The position numbers were made by a program, and so were the translations under genes. 64,000 bases of DNA. Source: Triticum aestivum (lineage: Eukaryota > Streptophyta > Magnoliopsida > Poales > Poaceae). Positions 22,463 to 32,424 of the stretch are shown in pieces. Position 1 is the first letter of the stretch. Every line of letters starts with the position of its first letter. Below the pieces are notes generated by a model, which worked only from the letters and a program-made list of their open reading frames with translations, had not been told where the DNA came from and ran no database searches. The stretch lies in assembly GCF_018294505.1 (NCBI RefSeq), contig NC_057800.1, forward strand, positions 474,955,037-475,019,036. The letters are read 5' to 3'.

Positions 22463-25200
22463 TGTCACATCCCAAATTTTCAATTTGGAATGTTATACAT
22501 AGGTCATTCTTGCATATCATATTTTATTGCATTTTCGTTCCGCAATCCTCGAAATCCTAAGCAACTCAAGGACCCTCGGAGAGAGTTGGGGATTTCCCGG
22601 TTTTCCTATTTGATTTTTGTCAAATAATGAAACGAGGATTTTTGATTTTAATTATTTTCTCTCCAAAAAAAATTTCATATTAAAAATATATGAGAGGAGA
22701 TAATATGACTTCTCCAAAATAATTGAAATATTGGAGGAAAATATTAAAATCATTTATTTGATTTTATTTGGATTTTATTTGCATTAGAAAAATTGCACGT
22801 ATTCAAAATTGCATTTTAGGGCCAAGAAAATGTTCATCTCGTTCTAAATATTTTATTTAGACGGTGAAAATTTGTTTTGGCATTTTTAGATTTTTATTTT
22901 ATTTTCTAGGATTTATTTTCTGTTCGGCAAAATTGTTTTTTTGAATCTCTTCTAGTAGACTGGGCCGAAACCCAGCCGGTCCTGCCCATCCCGCGCTGCC
23001 GCCGTCTCCCGCGCGGAGACCGCCGCCGCCGCCGACTCGGATGAGGAGTCCGTCCAGGACTCCTCCTCGCCGCCGCCTTGGCCCCTCCTCCAAGCCGAGC
23101 TGCCCCCCTTTACATACTCCGCCTCCGACCCGCCACCACCACCCACCACCACCACCGCAGCCGCCCGCGCCGCCTGCCGCCGCCGCCCCACGCCGCTGCT
23201 GCCCGCGCCGCCGAGCTGCCCCGCCGCCCCGTGAAGCCACCGCCCCGCAAGCCCCCTCGCCGGAGTTGCCTCGCAGGAGAGGTAACACGCCAATTCGCCG
23301 CCGCCGGTTTTTTTAAAAATCGTTCGGTTTTTAGGAACCCTAGTTCGTTTTTTAGATCGGTTCGCTGGTTTTTCCCGGTTCTTCTATTTAGCAGACGTTC
23401 GTCCGTACATTCGTATAAACGAATGGTTTCGCCCCTTAGTTACAACTAACGAATGCTCATTCATTAGTCCATTCTTCAGTTTTCTTTTATCGGATTTTTC
23501 CGCGATTATTCTCGATCGCGATTTCTGATCCGATTTTCGTTTCAGTTTTTCTTTTCGCTCGTTAGTCGGAATCAGGCGATTCAAGCGCCCAGATCTTCGT
23601 CTCGAGACCCTCTTTCTGTTTAATCAACTTAAACAAAATTTTGGTTCTATAAAATTTGACTTCAGTTCAGATTAGTAAACGGATCTTGTTTCTTTCGCCG
23701 TTTGAGTTTCGTTGCTTCGTTCGATTTGATTCTTTTTGCAAACCGGAGTTCTTAAGTTGAACTTTCTGGTCAATCTCTCTTATTTGAGTTTTGTCCATGC
23801 ATCTTTGCTTGTTGCTTATGTATGCTATTGTTTGCTTGCGATAGAATTCCCGGAGTGCGAAGCGTGCTAGTACGAGTCCCTAGGTTTCACGGATCGTCAG
23901 CAAGGCAAGTAACACATTGATCATACTCTTTCCATACCCGGTTTTTATGCATTAGTTTCAAACCTTAAACATTGCATGATTAGGATGTCATTAACTTGTG
24001 GGTTGGGAAGTAGTTGATGAGGTAGAACCTATTGCCTTGTTATATTCTAACCCCTGGGAGTTACTTCTACGCGTTGCTTACATTGCTATACTATGCTCGT
24101 AGACGTGGTTTGGGTTTGAGTGAAATCCATGACAGATGTGAGATTGTTAATTAATGGTTCAACTTAAGGTGGCAACTTAAACAAACATCTGGGTGGATTG
24201 AGGCACCTGGAGTACCCAGTGTTGCCTGTATTTTTGGAAATCCCGGGGTTCCGTGTGATTTTCCTATGGACTGCCACTCAGGCTCAAAGGGAACTGAGAT
24301 GATTCATGCTAGACACTTCCGTGTGCAGCCACAAGCTATTATGGGCTCTAGCATAGTTGAGTAAGTTACGTGAAGCTCTTGAAGAGGCAGATCAGCAGGT
24401 AGTCGGATGTAGGTTTGGTATGGTCTGTCCGGAGTAGAGTTAATGTTTCTGAAAGACTGTGTCTCGGTCATCCGTTTCTCAAACACCATGTAGTGCGAGA
24501 AATCCAACGGAGGCGATCGAGTCTTGTGGGGAAAAGTGCGCAAACCTCTATAGAGTGTACAATCTAATCATGGTTAGCCGTGTCCCCGGTTATGGACAAT
24601 CTTGAGTATCTAGTACTTGGAGTATCTTAAGTATATCATCACTTTTAATTAATATTGTTGGGTTGTTAATCACTTTAATTGGGATTGAGTTGGAGGAACC
24701 TTCTCAATGATGTTTCAACCACCATGATAGTTAAAATAGAACTTATTCCTTTGTTGTAGGAAAAAAATTTGTTTTTCGCAACTATAACCATAGAGCTTTC
24801 CACCAGCCAAATATGCATGTAGTGATAGCATTATCCTGTTCTTGCTCTACTGTGTTATATTGGCAGCATATTCCATGTGCTGACCCGTTTTCGGGCTGCA
24901 ACGTATTATGTTGCAGACTTTTCAGACGAAGAGTAAGGTTCAATAGGTCGTTGCCGTGCAGCTCAGCTATGCCGTTGGAGTTGATGGACTCACTTTATCT
25001 TCCAAGCCTTTCAATGTTATCGTATTAGATGGCCTTAAGCCATATTTATTGTAGTAAGTTCTCTTTTGAGACATTCGATGTGATAAGTGTGTGATTGCTA
25101 CTTTGTTATAAATCCTTCAAGTACTGTGTCTGTCAGCATTACCGATCCAGGGATGACACTGAAGCACAGAGACTTGACCGTTTGAGGTCGGGTCGCTACA
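22463..25200 (+). repeat. Element B 5' LTR
   Basis: 2,738 bp, TGTCACATCC to GGTCGCTACA. Compared with the 3' LTR there are about five substitutions in the first 170 bases, and the block at 24030-24100 is much shorter in the 3' copy (about 46480-46508). The GC-rich part (22960-23290) gives long proline/arginine-rich ORFs in several frames, which I regard as composition artefacts. The TATA position reads TTTACATA (23109-23116), whereas the 3' LTR has TTTATATA. Confidence 0.92.
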
Positions 25201-25203
25201 GGA

Positions 25204-25215
25204 TGGTATCAGAGC
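25204..25215 (+). other. Primer-binding site of element B
   Basis: TGGTATCAGAGC, three bases after the LTR end, is the classic site for initiator methionine tRNA. Confidence 0.85.
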
Positions 25216-25307
25216 ACACGCTGAGTGTAGGACACGACCACTAAGATAAACCCTAGGTCACTCTTCTCTACTCATTTCTGACTCCTCTCCATTTTCTACT
25301 CTTTAGG

Positions 25308-26039
25308 ATGGCGGAGATGAAGAACAAGTTTGCATAACCGGATGAAGACACCCCTTTTGGACGCCACTTGAAGGAAGTCACTAGATACTTGAACATTGGA
25401 ATACCAAGTTTCACCGGGACGTACAACGCCACCCTACCAGAAGAGGAACACTGGATGATTCAAGTACAAGTTCCAGGAAGGACGTTCTCGCCAACCTCTA
25501 AATCCATAGAGTTTTCTTTTGAAGCACCCACCTAGAGTCTAGGCAAGAGCATGGCAGCCCACATTACTATGGGACGTATTGAAGAAGTCTACAACAATGA
25601 TCTTAAGGACACTATCTACCAGATATGTGGGCGCCGAGGTGAGCAATGGGAAGTGATGAGCACCAGGAAGGATAGATCCATTGCAGCTTTCATCCGGGAG
25701 TTAAACCAGCATATTCGACGTCAGGAGAACCAGATGTGCGTAGACATGATGGACTTGAAGAAGGCGAAGACTAGAATCATCGAACTGGAGGAAGAACTCA
25801 AGTTTACACGCGATGGATATGAGGAGGAAATCAAGACACTACTGGAGAAGAATGGCGACCTGGTTAAGAAGATCGGAGTATTCATGGGAGATCCAGCACC
25901 GGGAGGAGAAGACAATGATTCCACTTGCCCGGACAACTACATCATCATCGACGACACCGATTCCGATCCTAGTGATGATGACTTTGAAGACGAAGCAGGA
26001 GCGGATATCATGGAGTCTTCCACCGATCAAAATTTCTAG
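25308..26039 (+). pseudogene. Extra ORF between PBS and gag of element B, two stops
   Basis: From ATG 25308 the frame starts MAEMKNKFA, meets TAA at 25335-25337 and TAG at 25533-25535, then runs openly from 25551 to the stop at 26039 (about 243 codons overall). The N-terminal half has PDEDTPFGRHLKEVTRYLNI. The middle (MDLKKAKTRIIELEEELKF, near residues 147-165) is a predicted coiled coil. The C-terminus is strongly acidic (DDTDSDPSDDDFEDEAG). I recognise it as a repeated Triticeae hypothetical protein but know no function. It is not gag (no capsid core or zinc knuckle) and lies upstream of gag on the same strand. Confidence 0.65.
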
Positions 26040-26221
26040 ATGACCACCAAATGATTAGTAGTATTCCCCCATGTATTTAGTACTAGTTGAGCACTTTTAC
26101 AACAGTTCTAGAGCGCTTGTATGCCCTTGCTCGATTGATTGAGTGAAATGATTGTGTTTGTCTCATGTGCATATGGGTAGTGCTTTCTCATTAGACCCCT
26201 TTTCTATTCTGATCTCTTCCA
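26040..26221 (+). other. Spacer between extra ORF and microsatellite
   Basis: Non-coding. The gag start codon is expected here or in the gap-flanked region to the right. I could not identify it. Confidence 0.5.
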
Positions 26222-26384
<163 letters not shown>

Positions 26385-26394
26385 NNNNNNNNNN
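26385..26394. other. 10-N assembly gap
   Basis: A run of N beside a microsatellite. True gap size unknown. Confidence 1.
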
Positions 26395-28305
26395 TGGAGA
26401 CACATCTTCTCACTGGAGCGGTGGCCTGGCAGATGCCCTAGTGAGATAAACGTATTTTCTCCTGCCTGATAGTTTCCCACCCAAAATTTGCCCTTCCAAT
26501 TTTGTTTTCGGGGGCGGAGGTGAAGGTGAAGCCTAGCCGCGCCACCGTTGTTATCGTTGTTATACTCAAGCTCCATCCTCGTCTCCTCCGTTGTGCGTCT
26601 TGGCTTTCCATGTACCTCCAGTGGTTGCTTCTTCCTAGAATCCAACATAGATAAGCCACTGGACATAATTTTGTGTGATGCAGTATTGGATACAGGCATG
26701 TTTTTCATCTTTATTACACAGGGGGCGGGGGCCTAATGTTTGCGCCATGAGTGCTCTAGCCTAGTAGTTCAAGTCCAGACCAAGAAAAGAAGTATATACA
26801 GAGAGCGACGTCGGACACTCTTGATTTAACATGTGTCAAGCATGACTCAATATCTTAGCAAAAAGGATCAAACACATAGTGAAAGGGATCAAATACAAAT
26901 GTTTGTTAGCCAAACCTCATGACTGATATATCATATAGCATGCGATAATATATCCAAACCTCAATATCTTAGTAAATAGCAGCTCCGGCTCGAACTACAT
27001 AAAACCTCGACACAGAAAAATAGTTTTTGTTTACCACGAGATCCGCATGTAAGTCAATTGACAGGTTCAACCGTTTTTTTTTCATGGAGCGTGCACGCAC
27101 ATTGACAGGTTCTTTTTCTGTTTTTAATAGTTTGGATTTATTTTTTGAGATTAATTGTTTGGATCCTTCACACATCGATAAAAATCTTCGAGTCCATAAC
27201 ATGAATGTGTTAGTGTGCACACATGTCTTTGTTGTCCGAACTATGCATATATTGGGTTTTTGTTTTAAGGTTGAATTTGACTCATCTCTAAACAAAAAGT
27301 TAAATTTGACTCTATTTATGTCCACCACGAACTCATACTGACTGGCTACTAGGACGTGAAAACTGAAAGGGAAACAAACACCATACATACATGAATAAGG
27401 ATTAGGTAATGTTGGATTACTATATATATACAGATTATGACACACGGAGAAATATATAAGTGTCTCCAGGCGATATTGATCCCAGTAGTCAATATCAAAA
27501 CACAAGTCATGTGTATGTGGGTTTTTTCTCCCGTTCCAATGCACGGGCAGTTGTCCTAGTGTAGAGCCAAGAAAGTGGCGCCTTTTGGAAAGCGAGGAGA
27601 AATGGACACGATGGGCTAGGGATGGTATTTTACGTTCTCTCATTGAAGTACATTATTGATAGAGTTAAAATATATCATAATGATATTACTTGTGGCAAGA
27701 GCTTGCGAGCCGGAGTTGGCAACGATGTAAAGCAACGCCAGGACATGGATAAAAGCGAAGCTAGTGATGAATTAGGTGAAGGGAGATGATTGGCGGACAT
27801 AGGAGGGGAGGAACTTAACATGTTTACTTTGGTACGGTATTTTATGTTTGCTCAAAGAAGTACATTATTGGTTAAGTTTGAAGGATACCATCAGGTGGAG
27901 CTCAAGCATTCGCTGTTTTATGGAGATGAGCAACCGGTGTGCTAAAGGAGCCAATTAATCATATTTTTTTACATATTCAAAGAAGTACAATATTGGATAA
28001 TGTAAAAGAGAGGTTCCTCATGGGGCTTCTTGTGCCGGAAATGTACCTCGGTGTGTCCTTGGCCTCTTTTAGACGAGAGTCATCTTGGTGTGCGAGCTGA
28101 TCCTAGGACCATGGGTTGCTGAGATCAATGTCATCTTGGTAGGTTGCCAGAGGTTTTCTTTAGCCAAGATGCATTGAGTGTGGTTGTTGGTTCAGTTGAT
28201 GCTCTCTCGGGTTGGTTGGGGAGCGCCAACAAATGCATTTACCTCTGACCACGCCGAGTATCGTGGTCCACCAAGTTTCATACTTTTTATCATTTTTACG
28301 TGCAA
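26395..28305. other. Unclassified sequence inside element B
   Basis: No gene or element recognised. A 224-codon minus frame at 26969-27643 has no family features. Diverged copies of a motif around GAAGTACATTATTG occur near 27646, 27857 and 27983. At 27531-27548 GTTCCAATGCACGGGCAG resembles a GTTGCAACGCACGGGCA motif common in grass repeats. Neither end can be tied to element B because the left side is a gap. Confidence 0.5.
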
Positions 28306-28312
28306 AATTCAT

Positions 28313-28314
<2 letters not shown>

Positions 28315-28410
<96 letters not shown>

Positions 28411-28459
28411 AACGACGACGACGACGACGATGATGACGACAACAACGACGACGACGACA
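28315..28459 (-). repeat. Expanded (TTG)n/(TCG)n LINE 3' tail
   Basis: On + it reads AAC units, then GAC units with ATG/AAC interruptions. It directly abuts the LINE 3' end and the left TSD. Confidence 0.75.
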
Positions 28460-28479
28460 AAGCCTTTAATCCCAAACAA

Positions 28480-28965
28480 TTTGAGGTATACTTGAGGTGA
28501 AACCCATAAGATCTCGCAACCAACTCATGGTTATGGCACATGGATAGCAAGCTTCCATGCACCCCTGTTCACGGCTAGTTCTCTGGTGATATAATCCAAT
28601 CCTTCAGATCTCACTTAAGGGACTCCTCCCATGTCAAGTTCAGTCTACCCCGACCTCTCTTGACATTTTCAGCAAGCTTTAGTCGACGGCTATGCACTAG
28701 CTCTTCTGGAGTCCTGTGCCAAATATGCCCAAACCATCTCAGACGATTCTGGACAAGTTTCTCTTCGGTCGTTGCTACCCCAACTCGATCTCGTATATCA
28801 TCATTCCGCTGGTCCTTCCTTGTGTGGCCACACATCCATCTCAACATGCGCATCTTCGTCACACCTAACTGTTGAACATGTCATCTTTTAGTCGACCAAC
28901 ACTCAGTGCCTTACAACATTGCGGGTCGAACCGCCGTCCTATAGAACTTGCCAAAAGCAGAGGAT
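28480..28965 (-). pseudogene. LINE ORF2 C-terminal remnant
   Basis: A decayed frame includes FYRTAVRPAML, MRMLRWMCGHTRKDQ, LVQNRLRWFGH and NVKRGRGRLNLTWEESLK, which are hallmark C-terminal peptides of plant L1-type ORF2 downstream of the RT domain. Several in-frame stops are present (after AML, after TKR, after ESLK). The endonuclease and catalytic RT are missing, as expected from 5' truncation. Confidence 0.8.
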
Positions 28966-29277
28966 ACCAAAAGCTTGGAGTCACTTCATCCATCCAGCAT
29001 TGATTCGATGGTTCACATCTTCATCGATATCCTCATCCTTTTGCAGCATTGATCCCTCCGAGGCGCCATCTGTCATCAAGGCTAACCTCCTCCTCCTCGT
29101 TGTGCCTGGTAAAAATAGAAACCTCATTTTGTAATACGAAACTAGCATGTGAATAAGGTTAAATTTTTCTTTTCGCAAAGAGCATCATTTCAAAATTTTA
29201 ATAAAGAAAGAAAGACTCATTTTTACAATATTGGACTGCAAATTTGATTTAGCGTCTCAGCATAGCATAATTCATAC

Positions 29278-29795
29278 CCTGGTTGTGAACTGAGCTGAGT
29301 GTAGTGTAGCCCTTAGTGTAGTAAATAAATAAAAATGCAAAATTGCAGTACTGCCTTTTAAGGTAATATATTTTGAAGGATGGTAGACCCAGAGCCAGGG
29401 CTTTGCCTCCTGCTCCAAGAAAGAAAGTTAGGTTTCGTGCCTCTCGCCGGCACCGGCGCAGGTCCGCCTCATCTCCGGTGGCCCTTGGGTCATGGAGGCG
29501 CGGTGGATCCTAGCAAGGGCCGGCGGGAGGGCTCCATTTTTAGTCGTTTTTTTCAATCTTGTTAGGGTTTGTGTCCTACTCAGGAAGGCGAGACGGCGGC
29601 GGCTCCCTGAAGATGGAATAAAGGTCTCCCCGCCTAGTCCCCGTTCCAACGGTGCGTCTAGCATCTTTGGTGGATTTGCTCGGCGTTGTTCGTCCACGTT
29701 CGTGTGTCTTCGGTTTGGATCCTTCCGATCTACGTTATTTTTCATCGGCGGCGGTTGCTGTTCTGGGGTGCTGGTCCTATGGGGCCTTAACACGA
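29278..29795. other. Unclassified sequence before second gap
   Basis: From about 29470 it resembles a repeat I have seen often in Triticeae intergenic DNA (GGCGGCGGTTGCTGTTCTGG at 29748-29767), but I cannot name its class. A frame reading through it into poly-Gln crosses a gap and should not be trusted. Confidence 0.4.
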
Positions 29796-29805
29796 NNNNN
29801 NNNNN
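29796..29805. other. 10-N assembly gap
   Basis: A run of N directly before an AAC array. True size unknown. Confidence 1.
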
Positions 29806-29882
<77 letters not shown>

Positions 29883-29962
29883 GAAGAAGAAGAAGAAGAA
29901 GAAGAACAACAACAACTACTCGCCGCCAGTGGACAACCTAGCCCGTTTTCTAAGGTTACAGG
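29806..29962 (+). pseudogene. Element B gag, N-terminal poly-Gln part, split by element D
   Basis: CAA units followed by GAA units encode poly-Gln then poly-Glu, then LLAASGQPSPFSKVT up to the TSD ACAGG, where element D interrupts. The frame would continue into the gag part beginning at 40724. The gag start is not visible, being lost in or before the gap. Confidence 0.65.
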
Positions 29963-32369
29963 TGAAAGGACATGCGGTGCCCCCATGTGTGGTTTTGGTA
30001 ATTGATGACATTATATATGGACTAATGGTTGCATTGAGTTATATTTGAATGATTTTTCCATAGGCATTTCTTGAAGTCCATGTGTTGGTTTCAAGGAGTT
30101 TATGGGTTGACCAAGGTGCTATTAAGGAATTATCGAAAGATTGGTCATGTGAGAGTTGAGCTTATTGCAATCATGTCTTGAAGAAGAAGATTGTGTGATC
30201 ATTCATGTTTACCTTCAAGACATCATCCAAACGAAGAGAGTTGGAAATATTCAAGGTTGATCAAGTCTAAGTCAAGAGTGAATCAAGTTGATCAACTCAC
30301 AAAGAGTAGAAGATGTACCGAGAGGGATCAAGTGATCCCATGGTATGGTAAGCATTGTCCATTGCACTTTGTGTACTAACCCATGGTCTATGCGAGAGTC
30401 TATGTAGGGTTAGGTACATGTCCATGGGCTTGCGTCAAGAGGATGATATCATACAACCCATGGGAAGGATGACATCAAGTGGTGATCGTCATCAAGATTG
30501 CCGTGTGCAAGTTCAAGTGGAGAATCACGAAGAGATCAAGTGCTTGAAGCTTGCCATCCATTATGGTGTCAATGGACTTGTGAAGATGTGCCGAAGAGTG
30601 GCTCACCCATAGTGGAATATGGGGGAGCAATCATCTAGTCTCCATCGACCCAACGCAATCAAGAAAGGTGGTCCATCTTGAGGAGGACAAGATTGTCATC
30701 ATCTAGCTCAAGTGGATCATGTGCATGGCAAAGGTTTGCCCTTGATAGGTTTTCTATTTTACCGGTCTCATGGTGGTAGTTGGGACACCGGGTTATAGGA
30801 TCGATAGCCGTACTATCAAGCGGGGCTCTCAAGTGAGTAGCTTGATCGTATCATTCATCGAGAGCTCAAACCATTGCATCCTTGCATCATGTTTATTGGT
30901 TATTGTTTGGTTCTCTTTTTGAGTCTTAGAGCTTTTGGTCATCTTGATGACAAGCTTGAGTTCATTGAAAACAGAGTTCGCATGCGTCTTCTATGATGTT
31001 TTCGGTGTTGGAGGTTTTACCGATCTTATCCGAGGAAGGGTTCTCACCTTTTTCTTATGGGACTTTTCTAATTTGCTTTTTATTGATATTTCTTTCAAGA
31101 TTGTGTTAGCTCTTGTCGCTAGCTTTCCAACAAACTTGGTTTCGAATTCGGAGTCTGTTTGCAAAAGTTGTGGCAGTTTTGGTGTTCTGAAAAGGTTCCG
31201 GCGGTTCTACCCGCCTTTTGCCTCCTCGCTGTTGTTTTTCAAAGCGGTACTACCGCCCTAGCGGGCGGTAGTACCGCTCCTTGGAGCGGTAGTTCTGCTC
31301 TATGCGGGTTGTGAGCATAACGGTTGGATTTTTTCCCCACCTATAAAAGGGGGTCTTCTTCCCCATTGAACCTAATCCTTTTTAGCTCGTGTTCTTCCCC
31401 CATTGTTGACCTTCTTCGATCTTGCTAACTCTAAATCCCTCCAATGATTCTTGCTAGTTCTTGAGGGAAACGAGAGAGGAGATCTACATCCACGTTTTCA
31501 CCAATCACTTTCTCCTCTAAGTGAGGGGAACTCCTTGGATCTAGATCTTGGAGTTCTTCGTGTTCTTCTTTCGTTCTTCCTCTCATTTTCCTCCCTAGCA
31601 TTAGTTGCTTTGGTGGGATTTGGGAGAGAAGGACATGGGCACTCCGTGTGCCCTTGCCATTCCATTTGGTGCATCGGCTTGAGTTCTCCACGGTGATACG
31701 TGGAAGTGAAGTTTGAGAAGCTTATTACTCTTGGGTGTTTGGGCACCCTAGAGCTTGTTCCTCTTGGGTGCCTTGGCGCCCTAGATGGTTGGTGGTGTTC
31801 GGAGCTCAACCACTGTGGTGTAAAGCTCCGGGAAAGCGTCGGGGTCTCCAATTAGGTTGTGGAGATCGCCCCGAGCAATTTGACGGGTACTGGTGACCGC
31901 CCCCAAGGGTTGCCATTTGTACGTGTTCGGTGACCGTCCTCAAGGGTCCCTTAGTGGAATCCCGGCATCTTGCATTGTGTGAGGGCATGAGGATATTACG
32001 GTGGCCCTAGTGGCTTCTTGGGGAGCATTGTGCCTCCACACCTCTCCAAACGGATATTAGCATCCGCAAGGGTGTGAACTTCGGGATACATCATCGTCTT
32101 CGCGTGCCTCGGTTATCTCTTACCCGAGCTCTTTACTTATGCACTTTACTTTGTGATAGCCATATTGTTTCTTATCATATATCTTGCTATCACCTAGTAG
32201 TTTATCTTGCTTAGCATAAGTTGTTGGTGCACATAGGTGAGCCTAGTTGTTGTAGGTTTTGTGCTTGACAAATTAACCGCTAGGTTTATTCCACATTTGT
32301 TCAAGCCTAAACCGTAATTATTTTAAAGCGCCTATTCACCCCCCTCTAGGCGACATCCACGATCTTTCA
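29963..32369 (+). repeat. Element D 5' LTR
   Basis: 2,407 bp, shorter than the 3' LTR by 269 bp, mainly because the palindromic GGTAGTACCGC-type array near 31195 is reduced. TATA box TATAAAAG at 31342-31349. Confidence 0.92.
31342..31349 (+). promoter_or_regulatory. TATA box of element D 5' LTR
   Basis: TATAAAAG is conserved in the 3' LTR at 39653-39660. Confidence 0.6.
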
Positions 32370-32371
32370 AT

Positions 32372-32383
32372 TGGTATTAGAGC
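32372..32383 (+). other. Primer-binding site of element D
   Basis: TGGTATTAGAGC begins two bases after the LTR. It is an initiator methionine tRNA type site with one change. Confidence 0.75.
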
Positions 32384-32424
32384 CTCGTCTCTCTTTATAG
32401 GGCTTAACCGCCTAGAGAGTAAGG

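Larger units (their letters stand above)
28315..29268 (-). mobile_element. 5'-truncated LINE (L1-type) remnant
   Basis: The minus strand carries the C-terminal LINE ORF2 region, a 3' end (GGGATTAAAGGC) and a (TTG/TCG)n tail at 28315-28459. AATTCATAC flanks it at 28306-28314 and 29269-29277, a fitting 9-bp TSD. Sequence from about 29000 to 29268 is not clearly LINE, so the 5' limit depends on this TSD being real. It is absent from the element B plan and was inserted by target-primed reverse transcription, as usual for LINEs. Confidence 0.7.

Noticed and set aside
22899..23449. Several overlapping Pro/Arg/Gly-rich ORFs in the GC-rich part of the element B 5' LTR
   Set aside because: They occur in multiple frames on both strands, are not kept as the same frame in the 3' LTR copy, and follow from GC-rich composition.
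27520..27560. Motif similar to GTTGCAACGCACGGGCA, possible terminus of a DNA transposon
   Set aside because: Only one diverged end is seen, with no paired terminal inverted repeat or TSD, so no element can be drawn.
26969..27643. 224-codon minus-strand ORF
   Set aside because: No recognisable motif, unusual composition, in unclassified repeat DNA beside gaps. Probably chance.
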